The translations under genes and the position numbers were made by a program. Positions 1 through 5,550 of a DNA stretch of 7,050 bases are shown in pieces; positions within the stretch are counted from its first letter, which is position 1, and each line of letters begins with the position of its first letter. Below the pieces are notes generated by a model. It was given only the letters and a program-made list of their open reading frames with translations. It was not told the DNA's origin and searched no databases. Source of the DNA: Campylobacterales bacterium. GTDB lineage: Bacteria; Campylobacterota; Campylobacteria; Campylobacterales; JAADDG01. The DNA is taken from positions 1 to 7,050 of the forward strand of contig JALVCR010000289.1 of the NCBI GenBank assembly GCA_027009865.1, in the 5' to 3' direction.

Positions 1-59
1 CTTCTTATATGTCCTTGGCCTATTTTATCGGAGCTGTCGCACCTAAATAGAATATTCAT
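1..59 (-). CDS. pseG: PseG, UDP-sugar hydrolase of pseudaminic acid synthesis (N-terminal fragment)
   Basis: Only 19 complete codons and part of a twentieth are visible before the window ends, reading MNILFRCDSSDKIGQGHIR. This matches the N-terminus of the PseG/SpsG family, whose members start with a 'LFR.DSS..IG.GH..R' pattern. His17 falls where the catalytic base of C. jejuni PseG lies. PseG cleaves UDP from UDP-2,4-diacetamido-2,4,6-trideoxy-beta-L-altropyranose in the cytoplasm, before condensation with phosphoenolpyruvate by PseI. The start lies inside the upstream cytidylyltransferase gene in another frame, with a 17-nt overlap, so translation is probably coupled. A second in-frame ATG lies 6 codons upstream (75-77), but neither start has a well-spaced Shine-Dalgarno; I chose the downstream one because family members begin there and it gives His17. 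The identification rests on a short motif plus gene context. Confidence 0.82.
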   Translation of the reverse strand, partial: MNILFRCDSSDKIGQGHIR

Positions 60-780
60 ACTCTTTTTGTTTAACATTTTGATTTATTGCGCTGATATAT
101 GGAAACAGTTTTAAAGTTCTTATTAATGTTTTATAGTTAAAATCGCTTTTACAGTTTAAAATCTCATACAGCTCTTTTATCGCCAAATAATCGTCCTCTT
201 CATCTAAAGTAAGCCTGTAGTGGGAATTATCTTCATCATCTATTAATGGAACCGTTTTTTTATTTTTTATAATCCACGGGGTTACATGCTCTCTTTCATA
301 TTTTTCCAAAGCCCTTTTTTCTGCCTCTTTTAAAGTTTCAAAACCGAAAACCTCCACGTCAAGTCCTCTTGGGTATGTTCTGATAATTGTATTGCTTACA
401 TAATCGCACTCATAAACTGAATATAGATCCAGAGCCTGTTTTAAAATATTTTGATCTATCAAAGGACAATCGGCCGTAACTCTTACTATTATATCCCCCT
501 CTTTGGCATCAAAAGCTTTTGCGGCCTCATAATACCTTTTTAATACGTCCTCTTCATCGCCTCTAAAATATTTTACTTTTACTCTTTTGCATATAGAGAC
601 TATTTTATCATCTTCCTTATTTTTGGTAGTGGCGACTATTATGTTATCCTTAAAATGAGAAAGTCTCTCTATCATTATCTCAAGCACGCTCTTTTGGCAT
701 AGGGGTAGAAGAACTTTCTCTTTTAGTCTTGACGAATTTGCTCTTGCCTGAATGATTACGAAAATATTCCTATCTACCAT
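43..780 (-). CDS. SpsF-type cytidylyltransferase, probable CMP-nonulosonate synthetase
   Basis: The 245-residue product resembles the SpsF family (COG1861), nucleotidyltransferases related to CMP-KDO and CMP-sialate synthetases. Visible motifs are IIQARANSSRLKEKVLLPL (residues 9-27, the CTP-binding N-terminal loop), FRGDEEDVLKRYYEA (72-86), TADCPLID (102-109, likely holding the metal-binding Asp), YPRGLDVEV (136-144), REHVTPW (163-169) and RLTLDEEDDY (189-198). It lacks the ARGGSKR-type loop of classical PseF. From its place between pseC and pseG I infer that it couples CMP to pseudaminic acid or a close relative in the cytoplasm, filling the PseF role; the family alone does not fix the sugar. 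Its start overlaps the pseC stop by 7 nt (ATGGTAG), with AAAAAGG upstream as a weak ribosome binding site, and its end overlaps pseG. Length is normal and no key motif appears missing. Database labels such as 'glycosyltransferase' or 'spore coat protein F' for such proteins would mislead. Confidence 0.82.
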   Translation of the reverse strand: MVDRNIFVIIQARANSSRLKEKVLLPLCQKSVLEIMIERLSHFKDNIIVATTKNKEDDKIVSICKRVKVKYFRGDEEDVLKRYYEAAKAFDAKEGDIIVRVTADCPLIDQNILKQALDLYSVYECDYVSNTIIRTYPRGLDVEVFGFETLKEAEKRALEKYEREHVTPWIIKNKKTVPLIDDEDNSHYRLTLDEEDDYLAIKELYEILNCKSDFNYKTLIRTLKLFPYISAINQNVKQKEYEYSI

Positions 781-1898
781 AACTTACACCTTTTTGCGCT
801 TTCTAAAACTCTAAATAGAGTATCGGCAACAAACTTTGCATCCTTTAGGCTCATATTTTGATGGCAAGGTATTGAGAGTTCAGCTTTATAAAACTCTTCG
901 GCGTTTGTCAGCTTTAAGTTTTTGTATAGTTTTCTGTAATAACTGTTTTGGTAGATAGGGCGGTAGTGAACCTGAACGCCTATTTTCTCTTCTATCAATT
1001 TTTGGTATATATCCTCTTTTTCGCACCATAAATCTCTAAAAAAAAGAATCGGATATAGATGATATGAGCTTTTAATTTCTAAAGGAACTTTGATTGTGGA
1101 AAAGTATGGATTTTTATCAAATCTTTCATCATAATATTTTGCTATCTCTTCTCTTTTTTTTAAAAAGGAGTCTATTTTTTTAAGCTGGCTTATGCCAAGG
1201 GCGGCGGCTACATCGCTTAATCTGTAATTGTATCCTAAATATATCATATCTCTTAGATAGGCTTTTTTATGAATCATTCCATGATTTCTGAATATTTTTG
1301 CTTTTTTGTATATCTCTTCGTCATCGGTGGCCAAAAGCCCGCCCTCTATCGTTGTTATCGGTTTTATAGCATGAAAGCTATAGCATGCTATATCGGCTAA
1401 ATATCCGGCTTTTTTCTCTTTTATTTTCGTTCCAAAAGCATGGCATGCATCTTCTATTAATAGCAAATTATGTTTTTTGCAAATCTCTTTTATTTTCTCT
1501 ATATTAGGAGTTATTCCGGCAAAATCTACCGGCACTATCGCTTTTGTTTTTTTGGAAATCAGTTTTTCTATTTTATTTTCATCTATTTGCCCGTTATATT
1601 TTACATCGCAAAATACAGGTTTTGCTTGTAGATATAAAGCGGCGTTTGAAGTGGCAAGGAAACTTATAGGAGTTGTTATAATCTCATCATTTTTTGAAAT
1701 TCCGGCGGCAAAATAGGCCGAGTGTAGTGCGGCTGTTCCTGAGTTAAAGGCAATAGCAAATTTTCTTTCCAAAAATGAGGCTGTCTTTTTTTCAAACTCC
1801 TCTACTTTTTTGCCTTGAGTTATAAAGTCGCTCTCTAAAACCTCCACTACGGCTTTAATATCCTCTTTGTCTATAGATTGTCTGCTGTAAGGAATCAT
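774..1898 (-). CDS. pseC: PseC, UDP-4-amino-4,6-dideoxy-N-acetyl-beta-L-altrosamine transaminase
   Basis: This 374-residue PLP enzyme of the DegT/DnrJ/EryC1 (fold type I) family has the typical PseC start, MIPYSRQSID, and normal length. PseC transfers an amino group, generally from glutamate, to C4 of the 4-keto sugar made by PseB, the second step of pseudaminic acid synthesis. Visible motifs are NSGTAALHSA (52-61, cofactor phosphate contact), LIEDACHAFG (147-156, with Asp150 expected to bind the pyridine nitrogen), SFHAIKPITTIEGG (174-187, with Lys179 the expected Schiff-base lysine) and GYNYRLSDVAAALG (222-235). A conserved HYRPIY segment follows at 311-316. It begins an apparent operon pseC - spsF-like - pseG with overlapping genes. 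The start has AAAGGAC five bases upstream and a TATAAT box about 23 nt upstream. The gene upstream is a PAS protein, not pseB, so PseB must be encoded elsewhere. DegT-family enzymes vary in substrate, but the pseG neighbour supports the PseC assignment. Confidence 0.9.
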   Translation of the reverse strand: MIPYSRQSIDKEDIKAVVEVLESDFITQGKKVEEFEKKTASFLERKFAIAFNSGTAALHSAYFAAGISKNDEIITTPISFLATSNAALYLQAKPVFCDVKYNGQIDENKIEKLISKKTKAIVPVDFAGITPNIEKIKEICKKHNLLLIEDACHAFGTKIKEKKAGYLADIACYSFHAIKPITTIEGGLLATDDEEIYKKAKIFRNHGMIHKKAYLRDMIYLGYNYRLSDVAAALGISQLKKIDSFLKKREEIAKYYDERFDKNPYFSTIKVPLEIKSSYHLYPILFFRDLWCEKEDIYQKLIEEKIGVQVHYRPIYQNSYYRKLYKNLKLTNAEEFYKAELSIPCHQNMSLKDAKFVADTLFRVLESAKRCKLW

Positions 1899-1903
1899 AA
1901 AAA

Positions 1904-1926
1904 GTCCTTTTTTAGAGGATATTATA
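1904..1926 (-). promoter_or_regulatory. Putative promoter and ribosome binding site of the pseC operon
   Basis: On the minus strand a perfect TATAAT lies at 1926-1921, in the 42-nt gap after the PAS gene stop. The expected transcription start, about 7 nt downstream near 1914, gives a very short leader containing AAAGGAC (1910-1904), well placed for the ATG at 1898. No TTGACA-like -35 box is obvious, which fits Campylobacterota sigma-70 promoters, where -35 is poorly conserved. I see no clear terminator between the PAS gene and pseC, so readthrough is also possible. In this AT-rich DNA a TATAAT match alone is modest evidence; its spacing to the gene is what supports it. Confidence 0.5.
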
Positions 1927-1940
1927 TCTATTGTGGGAGT

Positions 1941-2510
1941 TTATTTAAATATTTTTTTCATAGCTTTAAACCATATTTTAAAAATAGAGCTGTTTCCAAG
2001 CAGATAGTCTATATACTCATCATATGTTAAATTTTTATCTTCCAAAAAATTTTCCAAATATTCTCTTGATTTCTTCATTCCTCCCGTCTCTTCCAAAGCG
2101 TTTAATTTTTTATAAAGAGGAATAATCTCCTCTATCGCTTTTCGTGGAGGAGCTTTTCTAAAAGCGTAAAATCCCGTTATCTCTCCTTTATCGTTTCTCT
2201 CTATATCAAAATCGGTTACCACCCAATAGTATCTTCCATCTTTTGCCAGATTTTTAACAAGAGCGTAGATATTTTCCCCTTTTAAAATTCTCTCCCAAAG
2301 AAGCTTAAAAATGATTCTTGGCATATCGGGATGTCTTACGATATTGTGATTTGCGCCTAACAGCTCCTCTTTTGAGTATCCCGATATCTCTATAAAATAG
2401 TCGTTTGCGTAGGTTATAAAGCCTCTTTTGTCGGTTTTGCTCATTATATAGGTATTTGGTTGCAGTTTTATCTCTTCGTCCAAAATCTCTTTAGCTCTTG
2501 GAGCGCTCAT
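1941..2510 (-). CDS. Stand-alone PAS-domain sensor, Aer/CetB-like (probable redox or energy taxis)
   Basis: This 189-residue soluble protein has one PAS domain (about residues 15-120) and a helical tail (about 125-189), with no signal peptide, membrane helix, HAMP, kinase or methyl-accepting domain. The PAS part reads like E. coli Aer and C. jejuni CetB: FITYANDYFIEISGYSKEEL (31-50), NIVRHPDMPRIIFKLLW (56-72) and DGRYYWVV (91-98). In Aer, the Arg, His and Asp of the RHPDM motif are needed for FAD binding; here they are Arg59, His60 and Asp62, so I infer a flavin-binding redox sensor. Alone, it must signal through a partner, as CetB does with the membrane transducer CetA; none is encoded here. 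The charged helical tail may be the docking surface. AAAGGAT a few bases upstream of the ATG supports the start. The gene follows a terminator and is probably its own unit. The PAS call is secure; the ligand and partner are inferred. Confidence 0.85.
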   Translation of the reverse strand: MSAPRAKEILDEEIKLQPNTYIMSKTDKRGFITYANDYFIEISGYSKEELLGANHNIVRHPDMPRIIFKLLWERILKGENIYALVKNLAKDGRYYWVVTDFDIERNDKGEITGFYAFRKAPPRKAIEEIIPLYKKLNALEETGGMKKSREYLENFLEDKNLTYDEYIDYLLGNSSIFKIWFKAMKKIFK

Positions 2511-2566
2511 TTATATCCTTTGGGTTTGATATAGTAGAATATCGTCTATAAGAAGGATTTTTTTAG

Positions 2567-2596
2567 AAAAACTGGACTAAGCTTAAGAGCTTAGCC
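2567..2596 (-). terminator. Intrinsic terminator overlapping the stop codon of the DUF4214 protein gene
   Basis: On the minus strand CTAAGCT (2594-2588) and AGCTTAG (2583-2577) form a perfect 7-bp stem around a CTTA loop. It is extended by a GG/CC pair (2596-2595 with 2575-2574) across one bulged base. A run of five T follows at 2571-2567, then C and more A/T-rich sequence. The TAA stop (2585-2583) sits in the loop and the 3' arm. The stem is moderately stable, so termination may be incomplete, but stem plus T-run directly after a reading frame is the standard arrangement. It separates the secreted protein gene from the PAS gene. Confidence 0.75.
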
Positions 2597-3836
2597 CATA
2601 TTCTTTTTCAAGATTTTTAAATTCTTTGGAGTTTATGAAAGAGTCTATTATTTTTTGTCTGTCTGTGGAGTGGTTTGCAAGTCTTTGCAGCCAGTAATCA
2701 TATCCGCTTTTATCCGGTTTTCTTCCCATAATTGTTAAATATATTCTATCCAAAAACTCTTTATCGGATAGGTGTTTATCTTTAAATTCTTTTGAATTAA
2801 AAAAGAAGTTAGCTATCTGTTTTGGAGTTTTTCTTTTGCTAAGAAGCTCTATAACCCAGTAGTTAAACCCTCCCTTTTCGGCATCTCTTGATAGGGCTTT
2901 TGTATACATTCTTTTTACAAAATCGGATAATTTTTCAAGCTTTTTTTGTGCTTTTATATTATCTGGATCTGCTCCCTCTATCCCTTTTGAATTGGTGTAA
3001 TCTTGAAATTTTTTGGAATTTACAAAATAGTATAAAATTTCCGGTTTGGAAATTTCTGTTGAGTTTAATTTGTCAATTAAATCCTCTAATATGAAGCTCT
3101 CTATCTCTTCGTCAAAAAGAGCTTGGTATAGTTTTTGTATATACTCTTTATCATTTTGATAAGTTGGCTGAAACTCTTTTTTCTTTATCATCTCTTCTAT
3201 AATTTTTGCTATGCTAACTCCATTTTGCAGTTTTTTAGAGTAGTTTTGAATCTCTTCTTTGCTTGGTTTGGAGCCTATTAGTTTTTGCTGGATTTGAGAT
3301 ATATAGTTTTGGATTTCGTTGCTTTTATCAATTATCGATACTTCGGTTTTTATAACATCTCCTTTGCCTTCGTTAAAAAGGGGCGCTATCTCATATACAT
3401 AGCTCTCGCCGTCTACTATATCCCTATCTACAAATTTGGTTGAGTTTATAGGCAGCGTATCTATCAGTTTTCCGTCTTTATAAATCTCCCATCCCGTTTC
3501 ATTATCGTAAGTATCTGCCCAAAATATTTTTATAGCCTTTCCGTTATTTAGAGTATAGATATCTCCTTTCTCTTTTGGAAAATCGGCCATCTCTCCAAGA
3601 TGGGGAACTTCTTTGCTCTTTTCTTTAATTTTTGAAGATGGATTATCTATTGATATATTTGGAGTTTGATTTTTTATTTGCGTATCTATTTGCGGAATTT
3701 GCGGTTTTTGAATATTTGCAACTGAGGGAATGGATGGTTTTGTTACGCTAACTGGCTTTATCGGATTTATCTCTATCGAGAAAGCAAAGCTTGTGGAAAT
3801 AATCGAAAATAGTAAAACAGATGTTTTGATTTTCAT
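2583..3836 (-). CDS. Secreted protein with FN3-like domain and four tandem DUF4214-type repeats
   Basis: The 417-residue product starts with a Sec signal peptide (Lys at 2 and 4, hydrophobic core 6-17, likely cleavage after Ala18 in SFA or after Ser20) and has no lipobox Cys. A Pro/Ile/Lys/Gln-rich low-complexity stalk follows (about 24-66). Next is a fibronectin-III-like domain (about 98-168) with the hallmark DNETGWEIYKDG (111-122) and SYVYEIAPLF (145-154). The C-terminal half holds four roughly 50-residue helical units (about 174-223, 229-278, 303-352, 357-406), each ending in a '(F/I)..(S/K)K(E/K)F' pattern. The last carries a clear DUF4214 signature (IYLTIMGRKPDKSGYDYW, 365-382); the third is close and the first two are degenerate. 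DUF4214 proteins are typically secreted or surface-associated and lack a defined biochemical role, so I assign none. An extracellular or periplasmic adhesive, matrix or cell-surface role is inference. AAGGAG 7 nt upstream supports the start. The gene has its own promoter region and terminator. Confidence 0.85.
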   Translation of the reverse strand: MKIKTSVLLFSIISTSFAFSIEINPIKPVSVTKPSIPSVANIQKPQIPQIDTQIKNQTPNISIDNPSSKIKEKSKEVPHLGEMADFPKEKGDIYTLNNGKAIKIFWADTYDNETGWEIYKDGKLIDTLPINSTKFVDRDIVDGESYVYEIAPLFNEGKGDVIKTEVSIIDKSNEIQNYISQIQQKLIGSKPSKEEIQNYSKKLQNGVSIAKIIEEMIKKKEFQPTYQNDKEYIQKLYQALFDEEIESFILEDLIDKLNSTEISKPEILYYFVNSKKFQDYTNSKGIEGADPDNIKAQKKLEKLSDFVKRMYTKALSRDAEKGGFNYWVIELLSKRKTPKQIANFFFNSKEFKDKHLSDKEFLDRIYLTIMGRKPDKSGYDYWLQRLANHSTDRQKIIDSFINSKEFKNLEKEYGLSS

Positions 3837-3843
3837 TTTAAGA

Positions 3844-3849
3844 CTCCTT
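3844..3849 (-). promoter_or_regulatory. Strong ribosome binding site of the DUF4214 protein gene
   Basis: AAGGAG on the minus strand ends 7 nt before the ATG at 3836. It is the best Shine-Dalgarno match in the window and fixes the start. It lies just after a small stem-loop in the predicted leader. Confidence 0.75.
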
Positions 3850-3853
3850 GTTT

Positions 3854-3870
3854 AGCTTTTTTTGAAAGCT
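3854..3870 (-). other. Small stem-loop at the predicted 5' end of the DUF4214 gene transcript
   Basis: AGCTTT and AAAGCT form a 6-bp perfect inverted repeat around a 5-nt A-rich loop on the minus strand. Given the -10 box at 3884-3879, the transcript would begin near 3872, placing this hairpin at its extreme 5' end, a few bases before the ribosome binding site. It could stabilise the mRNA. There is no T-run after it, so it is not a terminator. In AT-rich DNA a short stem like this can occur by chance. Confidence 0.4.
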
Positions 3871-3878
3871 TATAGAAA

Positions 3879-3904
3879 ATTATACTTTTTATTCTTCGTA
3901 AGAA
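3879..3904 (-). promoter_or_regulatory. Promoter (-10 box) with adjacent palindrome for the DUF4214 protein gene
   Basis: A perfect TATAAT (3884-3879, minus strand) lies about 43 nt before the ATG, in the longest intergenic gap of the window (3837-3961). No TTGACA-like -35 box is seen at 16-18 nt spacing, as often in Campylobacterota. Seven bases upstream of the -10 is the 13-base inverted repeat TTCTTACGAAGAA (3904-3892; 5-bp arms, 3-base centre), occupying part of the spacer where a regulator could compete with RNA polymerase. The promoter call is moderate; the operator reading is speculative. The rest of the gap (3905-3961) is AT-rich leader and downstream DNA of recJ with no clear terminator. 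Confidence 0.5.
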
Positions 3905-3961
3905 ATATAAAGGTATGAATTTATCTTTTAATACTATTTTTTAATTAAGAGAGAAAAATAT

Positions 3962-5548
3962 TTAGTTTTTATTTTTAGTTATTTTTCTTATTAAAAGCTG
4001 TGGAGTTATTATGCCTCTAAATACGTTTTTTGAGACTGAAAAGATAATATTTATCTTGTCTCCCTTAACTGCTCTCTCTTCAAAATTAAAGTCTAAAGAT
4101 TCCAGTGTGGCAAACTCTTTTTGTAAAATCAGTTTTTGATGATTTTTATTCTTTCCAATCAATTTATCTATTTTTACGTAAGCATCTTTTATAACAAATA
4201 GTGGAATCGGGTTTTCTTGTCCATAAGGCTCAAAATAGTTTAAGATTTTTAGAAGCTGAAAATCTATCGCTTTTGGATCTATCTCTCCTAAAATCTCCTC
4301 TTTTTGCAAAAACATCTCTTTTGGGATTTTGCTAAATCTATCCTCCATCCTTTTTTTGAAGATTTCAAGGTTCTCTTTTTTTAAGGATATTCCGGCAGCT
4401 CCCTTATGCCCTCCGTAGCCTATTAAAATATCTTTCTCTTTTTTTATAATTTCTATAATATCTATATCTCCTACACTTCTTGCGCTGCCTTTTGCTATAT
4501 CTTTGTTTATGGAGAACAAAATTACCGGAACTTCATATTTTTTAACAAGTTTTGCGGCTACTATGCCTATTACTCCCTCATGCCAATTCTCACCCCACGC
4601 CACTATTATAGGTTTATCTTTTTGAACAAACTCCTCGGCTTTTTGTAGAAGCTCTCTTTCTGTCTCTTTTCTTCTGTTATTTAGCTCTATTAGATGCTCA
4701 AGTGTTAAAAAAGCTTCTCTTAGTGATTTTGATTTTAAAAAGTTATATGATATTTTGGCATGATCCATTCTTCCGGCGCTGTTTAAAAGAGGAGCTAATA
4801 AAAAGGAGATATCCTCGCTTGTAAACTCCTCTTTGTCAAATGCTGTTTTTATTGCCTGAATGGAGAATCTTTTGGATTTGTTTAGATATTGAAGCCCGCT
4901 TCTTACCATCGTTCTGTTGATATCTTTAAGCTCCATCATATCGGCTATAATGGCTATTGCGAGTATATCTAAGAATTTGGATAGATCGTAATTGATTGAG
5001 AGCTCTTTTTTTAAAGCCGCGCAAAGATACCACGCCACTTGAGCGCCGCAAATTTCTGTGGATGGAAAACCGCAGCCGCTTTGTTTTGGATTAATAATTG
5101 CAAAAGCTTTAGGAAGAGTGTTTATCGGGGTGTGATGATCGGTAATTATTAGATCAATTCCTCTTTTTTGGCAAACTTCGGCCGCATCAATCGCTGTTAT
5201 TCCGTTATCTACGGTTATTATCAAATCAGCATCAAGTTCCTCTACAATTTGAGGGCTTATTCCGTATCCGTTTTTAAATCTATCAGGAATTTTGATTTTA
5301 TAATTTATTTTTAAATCATCAAAAAACTCGCTGATAATTGCCGAAGATACCACTCCGTCAACGTCATAGTCCCCTACTATCGCTATTTTTTCGCCTCTTT
5401 TTATGGCCTCTTTTATTCTAACGGCAGCTTTTTTTATATCTTTGAATAAAAAAGGGGAGGGAAGCATGGATAGCTTTTTGCACTTGTCGTTTTCAAAGCG
5501 CTTTGAGAGGATATGAAATATATCTTCTTTTGTTAAAAGCTTAGCCAT
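3962..5548 (-). CDS. recJ: RecJ, single-stranded-DNA-specific 5'-3' exonuclease
   Basis: The 528-residue product has the full set of RecJ/DHH phosphoesterase motifs. These are DYDVDG (60-65), TVDNG (112-116), the eponymous TDHH (136-139) and a further Asp at 203 in IADMMEL, which together bind the catalytic metals. NSAGRMDH (256-263), NWHEGVIGIVAAKLV (321-335) and the DHHA1 motif GYGGHKGAAGISL (377-389) follow. A C-terminal OB-like part (about 415-525) includes PYGQENPIPLF (441-451). RecJ degrades single-stranded DNA from the 5' end in recombination, mismatch and base-excision repair. It is somewhat shorter than the E. coli enzyme (about 577 aa), as I would expect for this phylum, and appears intact. 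It starts 2 nt after the pyrG stop with no obvious Shine-Dalgarno, so translation is probably coupled to pyrG. The pyrG-recJ order matches what I recall from C. jejuni. Confidence 0.96.
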   Translation of the reverse strand: MAKLLTKEDIFHILSKRFENDKCKKLSMLPSPFLFKDIKKAAVRIKEAIKRGEKIAIVGDYDVDGVVSSAIISEFFDDLKINYKIKIPDRFKNGYGISPQIVEELDADLIITVDNGITAIDAAEVCQKRGIDLIITDHHTPINTLPKAFAIINPKQSGCGFPSTEICGAQVAWYLCAALKKELSINYDLSKFLDILAIAIIADMMELKDINRTMVRSGLQYLNKSKRFSIQAIKTAFDKEEFTSEDISFLLAPLLNSAGRMDHAKISYNFLKSKSLREAFLTLEHLIELNNRRKETERELLQKAEEFVQKDKPIIVAWGENWHEGVIGIVAAKLVKKYEVPVILFSINKDIAKGSARSVGDIDIIEIIKKEKDILIGYGGHKGAAGISLKKENLEIFKKRMEDRFSKIPKEMFLQKEEILGEIDPKAIDFQLLKILNYFEPYGQENPIPLFVIKDAYVKIDKLIGKNKNHQKLILQKEFATLESLDFNFEERAVKGDKINIIFSVSKNVFRGIITPQLLIRKITKNKN

Positions 5549-5550
5549 AA

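Noticed and set aside
1477..1716. Plus-strand open frame within pseC (79 codons)
   Set aside because: It lies wholly antisense to a well-identified enzyme gene, has no family resemblance, and reflects low stop-codon frequency opposite a Lys/Ile-rich gene.
2535..2560. Possible -10 boxes (TATTCT, TACTAT) upstream of the PAS gene
   Set aside because: Each differs from TATAAT at two or more positions, and several equally good matches occur nearby, so no promoter position can be chosen. A promoter probably exists in this gap because a terminator precedes it.
2888..3094. Plus-strand open frame within the DUF4214 gene (68 codons), Leu/Phe-rich and membrane-like
   Set aside because: The hydrophobicity is what the complement of Lys/Glu-rich helical codons gives; it is antisense to a clear repeat protein and I see no independent support.
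3924..3951. Imperfect inverted repeat CTCTTAAT...ATTAAAAG downstream of recJ as a possible terminator
   Set aside because: The stem is almost all A-T, has a mismatch and an 11-nt loop, and is not followed by a T-run on the minus strand; chance in AT-rich DNA is the better explanation.
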